Assembly: GCA_030692055.1 (NCBI GenBank)
Contig: JAUYCY010000163.1
Coordinates: forward strand, 1 to 46,595
DNA length: 46,595 bases
Origin: Candidatus Omnitrophota bacterium
Lineage (GTDB): Bacteria > Omnitrophota > Koll11 > Duberdicusellales > 4484-171
Direction of reading: 5' to 3'
The translations under genes and the position numbers were made by a program. The notes beneath the pieces are model-generated. The model worked only from the letters and a program-made list of their open reading frames with translations. It ran no database searches and was not told the DNA's origin. Positions 26,244-32,743 of this stretch are shown here, one piece after another; the stretch's first letter is position 1, and every line of letters begins with the position of its first letter.

Positions 26244-27324
26244 CCCCTCCACGCGTTGGAACAAAAAAGACCTGCTGGATTTAGAGAGCTTAAGCAGAGA
26301 AGAAATAGAATTAATTTTATCTACTGCCGAATCTTTTAAAGAAATATCACGCCGAGAAATTAAGAAAGTTCCGGCATTACGCGGCAAGACACTCGTTAAT
26401 CTCTTCTATGAACCTTCCACGAGAACCAGGGTATCTTTTGAAGTGGCAGCCAAAAGGCTTTCACTTGATGTAATCAACATTGCTGCAGATACTTCCAGCG
26501 TGCGTAAAGGCGAAACTTTAATTGATACTGGTAGAAATATTGAGGCGCTGAAGGTAGATATAATCGTGATACGGCATAGTTACTCCGGAGCAGCAGCAAT
26601 GCTAGCGCGTAACGTCCATGCCAGCATTGTAAATGCCGGAGACGGTTGGCATGAACATCCCACGCAAGCTCTTTTAGATATGTTTACCTTGAAAGAAAAA
26701 CTCGGCCGCCTCGAAGGGCTTAATGTAAGTATTGTCGGCGATATCGCGCATTCACGCGTTGCGCGTTCAAATATTTGGGGACTGACGAAATTAGGAGCGA
26801 AAGTTACCGTGTGTGCGCCGCCCATGCTTATACCCGTTGCCATAGAACAGACCGGAGCGGCGGTTACACACGATATCGACGAGGCATTAAAAAATGCCGA
26901 CGCGATTAATGTGCTACGGATGCAATTTGAGCGCGATAGCCTTGGCGCTTTCCCCAAGCAATTAGACTATTTTAAAAACTACGGCATTACTCAGGAAAGA
27001 TTAGAAAAAGCAAAGAAAAATATCATAGTTATGCATCCAGGCCCAATTAATCGTGGCACTGAAATGTCCAGTAACGTTGCCGACGGCCCGAATTCAGTAA
27101 TACTCGAACAAGTTACTAACGGTATAGCCGTACGTATGGCAGTTCTCTTTTTAGTGGCACAGGCAAATGAATATATAAGCAAAGCTTCTAAAATAGTAAA
27201 ATCCGAAACTCGAAACACGCCCGCCATTTTACCAAAATATACAGGCGGTTCCCTGCCTGATCGGCAGGCCCGCCTGCCGGACGGGCAGGCAGGTACTTCT
27301 GGCGGGAAATCCGAAACAATATGA
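26230..27324 (+). CDS. pyrB: Aspartate carbamoyltransferase catalytic subunit with repeat-derived tail
   Basis: PyrB joins carbamoyl phosphate and aspartate, the committed step of pyrimidine synthesis. The catalytic motifs are YEPSTRTRVSFE (carbamoyl-phosphate site), RHSYSGAA, GDGWHEHPTQALLD and MHPGPINRGTEM. It starts at GTG 26230, inside the end of pyrR. The normal enzyme ends near residue 315; here about 45 residues follow, of which LPDRQARLPDGQAG comes from an inserted CCTGCCTG-type palindrome (27252-27293). No pyrI regulatory subunit is nearby, so it is probably the PyrR-controlled trimeric type. Confidence 0.96.
   Translation: MKKSNPSTRWNKKDLLDLESLSREEIELILSTAESFKEISRREIKKVPALRGKTLVNLFYEPSTRTRVSFEVAAKRLSLDVINIAADTSSVRKGETLIDTGRNIEALKVDIIVIRHSYSGAAAMLARNVHASIVNAGDGWHEHPTQALLDMFTLKEKLGRLEGLNVSIVGDIAHSRVARSNIWGLTKLGAKVTVCAPPMLIPVAIEQTGAAVTHDIDEALKNADAINVLRMQFERDSLGAFPKQLDYFKNYGITQERLEKAKKNIIVMHPGPINRGTEMSSNVADGPNSVILEQVTNGIAVRMAVLFLVAQANEYISKASKIVKSETRNTPAILPKYTGGSLPDRQARLPDGQAGTSGGKSETI
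27252..27293. repeat. Palindromic repeat inside the pyrB coding tail
   Basis: CCTGCCTGATCGGCAGG followed by CCCGCCTGCCGGACGGGCAGG, two adjoining GC-rich inverted repeats of the same family as the 20-bp palindromes at 2785 and 14867. Here it stays in frame and adds residues to PyrB. Confidence 0.75.
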
Positions 27325-28616
27325 AAGTGCTTATTAAAAATGGGCACGTAGTAGACCCCGCAAATAAAATTGACGGCATTTTTGATGTTTTGATAGATGG
27401 TGCCAAAATAATAAAGGTAGCCCCAGCTATAAAAATAAATGCCGAACAGACCATTGACGCAACAGGTAAAAGTGTTATGCCGGGCATTGTGGATATGCAT
27501 GTACATTTAAGAGAGCCAGGCAGAGAAGACAAGGAGACGGTTGCTTCAGGAACACGTGCGGCAATCCATGGCGGCGTTACCAGTATGCTGGCCATGCCTA
27601 ATACTCTTTCTACGATTGATTGCCCGGAGACCGTAAAACTTTTAAAAGAAATTATCGCGCATACTGCTCAGGCAAACGTATTTATTAGCGGCGCAATCAC
27701 TAAAGGCCGGCAAGGACAAAAACTTACTGACATCGCTAAACTCAAGAAATCCGGCGCTATCGCCTTTTCAGATGACGGCAATTCTGTAGATTCAGAAAAA
27801 CTAATGTTGGCGGCGCTTAAGAAAGCCAAAGAACTCAAAGTTCTTGTTACCTGCCATTGTGAGGATAAAGCGCTTTCAGCCGACGGAGTGGTAAACCTTG
27901 GGTTTACCTCTACCCGTATGGGGCTACGTGGTATTTCCAAAGAATCAGAATATAAAAGGATAAAGCGAGATATAGAGTTGGCTGAGAAAGCAGATGCGCC
28001 TATACATATTGCACATGTCAGCTGCAGTGAATCCGTCGAGATAATCGCTAAGGCAAAAAAGAAAGGAATTAAGGTAACCTGCGAGACTGCGCCGCACTAT
28101 TTTACCTTAGACGAAGAAAGCGTTTTTGGTTACGATACAAATAGAAAAATGAATCCGCCGTTACGCGGTAAAAATGATGTAGCCGCGATAAAACAGGGTT
28201 TAGCCAATAGAGTGATAGACGCGATAGCTTCAGACCACGCCCCGCATACCGAAAACGAAAAAGAAATAGAGTTTGACCGTGCCGAATTTGGCGTGATTGG
28301 TTTAGAAACTATTTTAGCGGTAAGTATTACCGAGCTACTGCAAGCTAAGGTTTTAAGTATTAGCGAATTGGTGAGAAAATTGTCTTTAAATCCTGCAAAA
28401 ATTTTAGGGATAGATAAAGGCACCTTAAGCGTAGGCAAAGATGCGGATATAATCGTCATTGACCCCAACAAAGAATGGGTGGTAAAAAAAGAAGGATTTT
28501 TTTCCAAATCACGAAACTGCGCATTTTTAGGTAGGACATTAAAGGGTGTGGTTGAATATACTATTTGCGGCGGCAAAATCGTCTATGCTTCGCATAGCAC
28601 AGATGAGCACAGATAA
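27321..28616 (+). CDS. pyrC: Dihydroorotase
   Basis: PyrC cyclises carbamoyl-aspartate to dihydroorotate. The 431-residue type I amidohydrolase has the metal-binding DMHVHLREPG near residue 57, a middle HCED and HIAHVSC, and the catalytic SDHAPHT. Its ATG overlaps the pyrB stop (ATGA), so the two are translationally coupled in the pyrR-pyrB-pyrC operon. A full set of motifs indicates an active enzyme, not the inactive PyrC-like partner found with some PyrBs. Confidence 0.96.
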   Translation: MKVLIKNGHVVDPANKIDGIFDVLIDGAKIIKVAPAIKINAEQTIDATGKSVMPGIVDMHVHLREPGREDKETVASGTRAAIHGGVTSMLAMPNTLSTIDCPETVKLLKEIIAHTAQANVFISGAITKGRQGQKLTDIAKLKKSGAIAFSDDGNSVDSEKLMLAALKKAKELKVLVTCHCEDKALSADGVVNLGFTSTRMGLRGISKESEYKRIKRDIELAEKADAPIHIAHVSCSESVEIIAKAKKKGIKVTCETAPHYFTLDEESVFGYDTNRKMNPPLRGKNDVAAIKQGLANRVIDAIASDHAPHTENEKEIEFDRAEFGVIGLETILAVSITELLQAKVLSISELVRKLSLNPAKILGIDKGTLSVGKDADIIVIDPNKEWVVKKEGFFSKSRNCAFLGRTLKGVVEYTICGGKIVYASHSTDEHR

Positions 28617-28682
28617 ACACCACAAATGTGCACAGATGAATATCTGTGATTATCTGCGGTCTCCATCTGTGCTAATCTGTGT
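28598..28682. repeat. CACAGATG-type repeat between pyrC and Mut7-C gene
   Basis: Degenerate units GCACAGATGA, GTGCACAGATGAATATCTGTG, CATCTGTGCTAATCTGTG in both orientations, able to form a long hairpin. It starts inside the pyrC 3' end and ends directly before the next ATG. Confidence 0.7.
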
Positions 28683-29162
28683 ATGAAGTTTATTTTAACT
28701 AATGAGTTGGGTAAGCTCGCGAGGTGGCTGCGCATCATGGGTTTTGACGCGGTATATTTTAAAAGTAATAATATCGGTACGCTTATCATCCAAGCCCTAC
28801 GCGATGACCGTATTATTGTCACGCGGCGTCAAAGTAAAATTGATGATTTAGAGAAAAAAACCGTGGTATTAAAAAACGACAACCTCAATAGGCAACTAAA
28901 CGAAGTCATAAATAAATTAAATTTAAAGATAAATGAAAACGAAATGTTTACCCGCTGTGCTGTGTGTAACGAAATACTTGTTAAAGTAAAGAAAGAAGAA
29001 GTTAAAGACTTTATTCCCGAACACGTATATAAAACTAAAAACGAATTTAGGCAATGCGTTCAATGTAAGCGTGTATATTGGCAAGGAAGCCACTGGGGAA
29101 ACATCAAGGAAGTAATTATTAAATTAGGTGAAGTAAATCAAATCCGCGTTAATCCGCGTTGA
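28683..29162 (+). CDS. Mut7-C RNase domain protein
   Basis: A 159-residue protein with the Mut7-C domain, a PIN-like putative RNase. The N-terminal half (MKFILTNELGKLARWLRIMGFDAVYF, later DDRIIVTRR) carries the acidic residues typical of the fold, and the C-terminus has a zinc ribbon with two cysteine pairs, CAVCNEIL and CVQCKRVYWQGSHW. The exact substrate of stand-alone members is unknown. It lies between pyrC and the EndoQ-like gene, separated from each only by short repeats. Confidence 0.88.
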   Translation: MKFILTNELGKLARWLRIMGFDAVYFKSNNIGTLIIQALRDDRIIVTRRQSKIDDLEKKTVVLKNDNLNRQLNEVINKLNLKINENEMFTRCAVCNEILVKVKKEEVKDFIPEHVYKTKNEFRQCVQCKRVYWQGSHWGNIKEVIIKLGEVNQIRVNPR

Positions 29163-29190
29163 TATCAGCGGCTATCCGCGGTTGACGAAG
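29138..29190. repeat. AATCCGCGTT-type repeat
   Basis: Units AAATCCGCGTTAATCCGCGTTGA followed by ATCAGCGGCTATCCGCGGTTGA overlap the end of the Mut7-C gene and fill the spacer before the EndoQ-like gene. This is a different word family from the CACAGAT repeats but holds the same kind of position. Confidence 0.6.
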
Positions 29191-29198
29191 CGAGGAAA

Positions 29199-30434
29199 AT
29201 GGAATTTATAGCCGACCTACACATTCATTCAAAATATTCTCGCGCCACATCCAGAGATATGGATGTAAAGCATATCGCCGACTGGGCAAAGCTAAAGGGC
29301 ATAGCGTTGATGGGCACGGGTGATTTTACTCACCATCTTTGGCTGCAAGAGCTAAAAGCAAATTTAGAGGATTTAGGTAATGGGCTATTTAAGCACAAAG
29401 ATATTTATTTTATGCTTTCCGCAGAGGTGAGCAGTATTTATTCAAAGAAAGGAAAAACTTACCGCATACATAACCTTATTTTTGCCCCATCGTTTAAAAC
29501 CGTAGACAAGATAAACGATGCATTAGGCAGGCGGGGTAATCTTGCCAGTGACGGACGGCCGATTTTAGGCTTAGATGCCGAAGAGGTTGCACGCATTGTA
29601 TTCGATATTGATGAAAATTGCATGCTTGTTCCCGGCCACATTTGGACACCGTGGTTTTCGCTTTTTGGCTCAATGTCCGGCTTTGACAAAATAGAGGATT
29701 GTTTTGGTAAACAGACGCCAAAGATATTCGCGTTGGAAACAGGCCTTTCTTCGGACCCAGGTATGAACTGGAGGCTGTCTGTTTTAGACAAATACACTTT
29801 AATCAGTAATTCCGATAGCCACAGCCCCGCAAAGATTGGCCGCGAAGCAAATGTTTTTAATTGCGAGTTAAATTATAATGCCATACGAGAAGTGCTTAAA
29901 ACAAAAGATAAAAAAAGATTTTTATATACCATTGAATTTTTTCCTGAAGAAGGCAAATATCATTTTGACGGCCACAGGAATTGTAATGTGCGCCTGTCAC
30001 CCAAAGAAACAAAACAAAACGGCGGCAAATGCCCAAAATGCGGTAAGTCCGTAACTGTGGGTGTGATGAACCGCGTAGAGCAACTTGCTGACAGAGCTGA
30101 AGGCTCTACGCCGGAAACCGCAATACCTTTTAAAAATCTCATACCTTTGGAGGAAATTATTGCAGAGGCCAGAGGCGTTAAAAAAGGAAGTGTTGCCGTA
30201 GAGAAGGATTATATGAATTATGTGATGCAACTTGGCACAGAGCTTGACATTTTACTTAAATTTTCTAAAGAGGACTTATTTGAGAAATTCCCTGCGCGCG
30301 TCGCAGAAGGAATAGTGAATGTGCGTGAAAAAAAAGTTAACATCAAGGCTGGCTTTGACGGCGAATACGGAATAATTTCTATATTTGATGAAGATAATAA
30401 GAAAGACAAACAAGAACAACTTAGTTTATTTTGA
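29199..30434 (+). CDS. Endonuclease Q-like PHP-domain nuclease
   Basis: A 411-residue protein of the EndoQ family, which cuts DNA 5' to deaminated bases (uracil, hypoxanthine) and is known from Thermococcales and some bacteria. The PHP metal site starts FIADLHIHSKYSRATSRDMD, followed by GTGDFTHH, LSAEVSSIY, VPGHIWTPWFSLFGS and SNSDSHSP. A zinc finger (CNVRLSPKET to CPKCGKSVTVGV) and NRVEQLADR follow, as in EndoQ. It is likely a DNA-repair enzyme. Confidence 0.85.
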   Translation: MEFIADLHIHSKYSRATSRDMDVKHIADWAKLKGIALMGTGDFTHHLWLQELKANLEDLGNGLFKHKDIYFMLSAEVSSIYSKKGKTYRIHNLIFAPSFKTVDKINDALGRRGNLASDGRPILGLDAEEVARIVFDIDENCMLVPGHIWTPWFSLFGSMSGFDKIEDCFGKQTPKIFALETGLSSDPGMNWRLSVLDKYTLISNSDSHSPAKIGREANVFNCELNYNAIREVLKTKDKKRFLYTIEFFPEEGKYHFDGHRNCNVRLSPKETKQNGGKCPKCGKSVTVGVMNRVEQLADRAEGSTPETAIPFKNLIPLEEIIAEARGVKKGSVAVEKDYMNYVMQLGTELDILLKFSKEDLFEKFPARVAEGIVNVREKKVNIKAGFDGEYGIISIFDEDNKKDKQEQLSLF

Positions 30435-30524
30435 TAACGCGAATACACGCGAATCCAACGCCAATCTTCGCGAATAAATATTATTAGCGTAAATTCGCGT
30501 TTGATTAGCGAAAATTAGCGTTAA
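30435..30524. repeat. CGCGAAT/ATTCGCG-type repeat
   Basis: ACGCGAATACACGCGAATCC then TTCGCGAATAA, and TAAATTCGCGTTTGATTAGCG, an inverted array of CGCGAAT and ATTAGCG words filling the spacer before the flavodoxin gene. Confidence 0.65.
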
Positions 30525-31019
30525 ATGAAAGTAGCCATAATTTTTTATTCATTTTCGGGAAATACAAAAAGAGCGTGTTTGTTTTTAGCGCGTAAGCTTA
30601 ATGCAAAGGGTATGGATACAGATTTGATAGAGCTTAAGCCAAAAAAAGAAACAACCTCTTTTTTCAAACAAGGCGGCCAAGCATTTTTTAAAGATATACT
30701 GGAATTAACCGAGGCGGATTATGATGTAGGTAAATACGAACTCATTGTTTTTGCTTCTCCTCTTTGGGCATTTACTTTTGCCCCTGCCTTAAGAAGCTAT
30801 TTGAGAAAAATAATTAATTTAGAGGGAAAAAGAGTAGGTTGCTTTCTTACTTATGGTAGCGGCTTAGGTAAGGGAAAATCCTTAGTTGAGTTAGAGAATG
30901 CAATACGAGACAAGAAGGGTCGCCTTATTTTTTCTAAGGATTTCGCCGGCACAAAAACAAAAGACGATACGTATTTAGAAGAAGTTTTCAAACCATTCTT
31001 TGATATTCTAGGATTGTGA
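30525..31019 (+). CDS. Flavodoxin-like protein
   Basis: A 164-residue protein with the flavodoxin fold. The FMN phosphate loop is IIFYSFSGNTKRACLFLARKL at residues 4-24; the other flavin-contacting loops are ASPLWAFTFAPALRSYL and FLTYGSGLGKGKSL. It could act as a low-potential electron carrier or FMN reductase. Its redox partner is not evident from neighbours. Confidence 0.85.
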   Translation: MKVAIIFYSFSGNTKRACLFLARKLNAKGMDTDLIELKPKKETTSFFKQGGQAFFKDILELTEADYDVGKYELIVFASPLWAFTFAPALRSYLRKIINLEGKRVGCFLTYGSGLGKGKSLVELENAIRDKKGRLIFSKDFAGTKTKDDTYLEEVFKPFFDILGL

Positions 31020-31043
31020 TTAATTGCATATTGAAATAATATT

Positions 31044-31210
31044 AAATAACCAAGCTCCAAGAAACAATCCTTCGACTACGCTCAGGATGGTGAGCGTAGT
31101 CGAACTATAACCAAACAATGACCAATAACCAAATTCCAATAAATAAAGTTTTCCGTTTGGTTATTGGGTATTGGAATTTGTTTGATGATTGCATCTTGGT
31201 TATTGGTTTT
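31044..31210. repeat. Palindromic element, copy 2
   Basis: Starts AATAACCAAGCTCCAAG and ends ATCTTGGTTATTGGT like copy 1. Inside is a perfect 14-bp inverted repeat, TTCGACTACGCTCA and TGAGCGTAGTCGAA (31071-31084 and 31091-31104), and further ACCAATAACCAAATTCC / GGTATTGGAATTTG pairs. Copy 1 lies after tRNA-Glu and this one before tRNA-Arg. Confidence 0.65.
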
Positions 31211-31233
31211 TAACGGCATTAATTAACCAACAT

Positions 31234-31257
31234 GTCCCTGTAGTCCAACGGATAGTT
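31234..31257 (+). pseudogene. Truncated tRNA 5' half
   Basis: GTCCCTGTAGTCCAACGGAT AG has the acceptor and D-arm of a tRNA but then breaks off into TTTTT, 3 bp before an intact tRNA-Arg. A matching acceptor end CAGGGAC with discriminator G lies at 31450-31457. This may be a tRNA gene split by insertion, or a decayed copy. Confidence 0.4.
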
Positions 31258-31260
31258 TTT

Positions 31261-31332
31261 GCGCCTGTGGCCTAATGGATAAGGCACTAGCCTCCGGAGC
31301 TGGGGATGCAGGTTCAATTCCTGCCAGGCGCG
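31261..31332 (+). tRNA. tRNA-Arg (CCG)
   Basis: Acceptor GCGCCTG pairs with CAGGCGC (31325-31331), discriminator G at 31332. The anticodon arm CTAGCCTCCGGAGCTGG carries CCG, and the T-arm is GCAGGTTCAATTCCTGC. CCA is not encoded. Confidence 0.93.
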
Positions 31333-31530
31333 CTGTAAAGCTGTTGGCGGTTCGGTGGAAAATACCTCCTTCCCGCCACATATTTAATCTGTAAGCAATG
31401 CAGGGAACAGCGTAGAGAAGAAAGTTGCTTCGCAACCGTTGTTACTGCCCAGGGACGTTTTATAAAATAGTAGCGAGTAGCAAGCAGAGAATAGAGAGAT
31501 TAAGAAGGGAACAACGAGGAGGGGGTTGTT
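31333..31530. other. Spacer after tRNA-Arg
   Basis: Contains the hairpin GGCGG/CCGCC near 31345-31376, a second hairpin AGTTGCTTCGCAAC (about 31421-31436), the short tRNA-like 3' end ACTGCCCAGGGACG (31444-31457) and AGTAGCGAGTAGCAAGCAGAG repeats. The start of the next gene is preceded by gaggaggggg. No coding region was found. Confidence 0.4.
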
Positions 31531-32016
31531 ATGTCTCAAGATTATAAGACTGAGTTAGAGCAGATAAAGACCGTGCTTTCAGAGATTTTAATGAAAGTCG
31601 AACGATTAGAGTTGATAGAAAAGAATCTCAATAGATTTGCCGATGTAATGAATGATGTTTATGGATACCTTAAACCTCCTTGTGCTAGTCACGCTGCTCT
31701 GTTTGGCAAGCATTATGAACCTGATATTATTTGGCACCATATTCGCCATATTCTAAGAAGAGAGTATTTTATTCGTTATGGTAAGGAGTCAGCTGAATAT
31801 AAGCAAGCCCATACTTGGACAAATGAACAGATATATGATGCTATTGAGCCATTTCTTTTGGCAAATGATAACATGGATATCAACCGACAATTCAAAGATG
31901 ATGAAGAGAGGCAAAAGAAGTACAAGGAATGGCGCAAGAAAATTATGCCAAAGTGGCTAGAAAACATTCAAAAAGAAAGAGAAGAGATTTGTGAGTGGGG
32001 GAATCCCTTCATCTGA
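31531..32016 (+). CDS. Hypothetical coiled-coil protein
   Basis: A 161-residue soluble protein not recognised. Residues 4-45 form a heptad-like helix (LEQIKTVLSEILMKVERLELIEKNLNRFADVM), followed by an aromatic- and His-rich region (EPDIIWHHIRHILRREYFIRYGKESAEY) and a charged C-terminus (DDEERQKKYKEWRKKIMPKWLENIQKEREEI). A strong ribosome site (gaggaggggg) supports the ATG. It follows tRNA-Arg, a frequent integration position, and may be an acquired gene. Confidence 0.65.
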   Translation: MSQDYKTELEQIKTVLSEILMKVERLELIEKNLNRFADVMNDVYGYLKPPCASHAALFGKHYEPDIIWHHIRHILRREYFIRYGKESAEYKQAHTWTNEQIYDAIEPFLLANDNMDINRQFKDDEERQKKYKEWRKKIMPKWLENIQKEREEICEWGNPFI

Positions 32017-32104
32017 AGATGTCGAGAAAAAATCTTTTAATTTGGTGGAAGTGATGTGGCAGATAAAGAAGAGTTTAGATGTGCTTAAAGAAGAAATAGA
32101 GTAG
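31991..32104 (+). CDS. Small overlapping reading frame (37 aa)
   Basis: GTG at 31991, after agaagaga, gives VSGGIPSSEDVEKKSFNLVE and continues VMWQIKKSLDVLKEEIE, overlapping the preceding gene by 26 bp. It is predicted to be a helix. Overlap and length suggest translational coupling, but no homology is recognised, so coding is uncertain. Confidence 0.3.
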   Translation: MSGGIPSSEDVEKKSFNLVEVMWQIKKSLDVLKEEIE

Positions 32105-32217
32105 AACTTCTAAAATAGCAAGGGTTAGTAAAATGAGTTATAAATTTATACTTGATTCAAGTGTTAAATAAAGAAGTTACAAAAAATAAAGTTTTTTTGA
32201 GGATTTTTGGCTGACAT

Positions 32218-32658
32218 ATGAATATCGCAGTTGTTGGCGGACACAAATGTTCAAGGAAACACTATAAAATTGCCCAAAAATTGGGCGAGCTGATTGCCCA
32301 AGAAGGCTGGACTTTGATCTGCGGCGGTCGCACCGGCGTCATGGAAGCAGTGTGTAAAGGCGCAAAATCAAAAGGCGGACTTACTGTGGGAATTTTACCC
32401 AGCTACGACGCTAAAGACGTAAATCCTTACGTAGATATAAAGATTCCCACCGGCCTTGGCTATGCACGTAATGTTTTCGTAGTGCGCGCCGCGGACATAG
32501 TAATAGCTATTAGCGGGCATTACGGAACTCTTTCGGAAATTGCCTTTGCTTTTAATGAAGGAAAAAAAGTTTTAGGAATAGATACGTGGAATATTAAAGG
32601 AGTAATAAAAGTAAAAAAAGCTGAAGACGCTATTCGGTACATTAAAAAGTATTTTTAA
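32218..32658 (+). CDS. LOG-like protein (TIGR00725 family)
   Basis: A 146-residue Rossmann-fold protein of the lysine-decarboxylase-like LOG superfamily. It has GGRTGVMEAVCKGAKSKGGLTVGILP and SGHYGTLSEIAFAFNEGKKVLG, corresponding to the nucleotide-binding and PGGxGTxxE-type sites of LOG phosphoribohydrolases. Members of this subgroup are poorly characterised. The ATG at 32218 is followed directly by MNIAVVGG, the expected first strand. Confidence 0.85.
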   Translation: MNIAVVGGHKCSRKHYKIAQKLGELIAQEGWTLICGGRTGVMEAVCKGAKSKGGLTVGILPSYDAKDVNPYVDIKIPTGLGYARNVFVVRAADIVIAISGHYGTLSEIAFAFNEGKKVLGIDTWNIKGVIKVKKAEDAIRYIKKYF

Positions 32659-32743
32659 ATAATAACAAAACGAATTCTTTTCAACGGCGAAAAGGAATCA
32701 TCAGCAACGATCGCTTTAACTTAAGAAGATAGGAGGATGTATC

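Noticed and set aside
26991..27595. Minus-strand frames of 135-171 codons across pyrB/pyrC
   Set aside because: They overlap conserved catalytic codons of pyrB and pyrC and have no family features.
31261..31457. Group I intron in a tRNA gene
   Set aside because: The break is in the D-arm, not the anticodon loop, and the insert contains a complete tRNA with no intron core visible.
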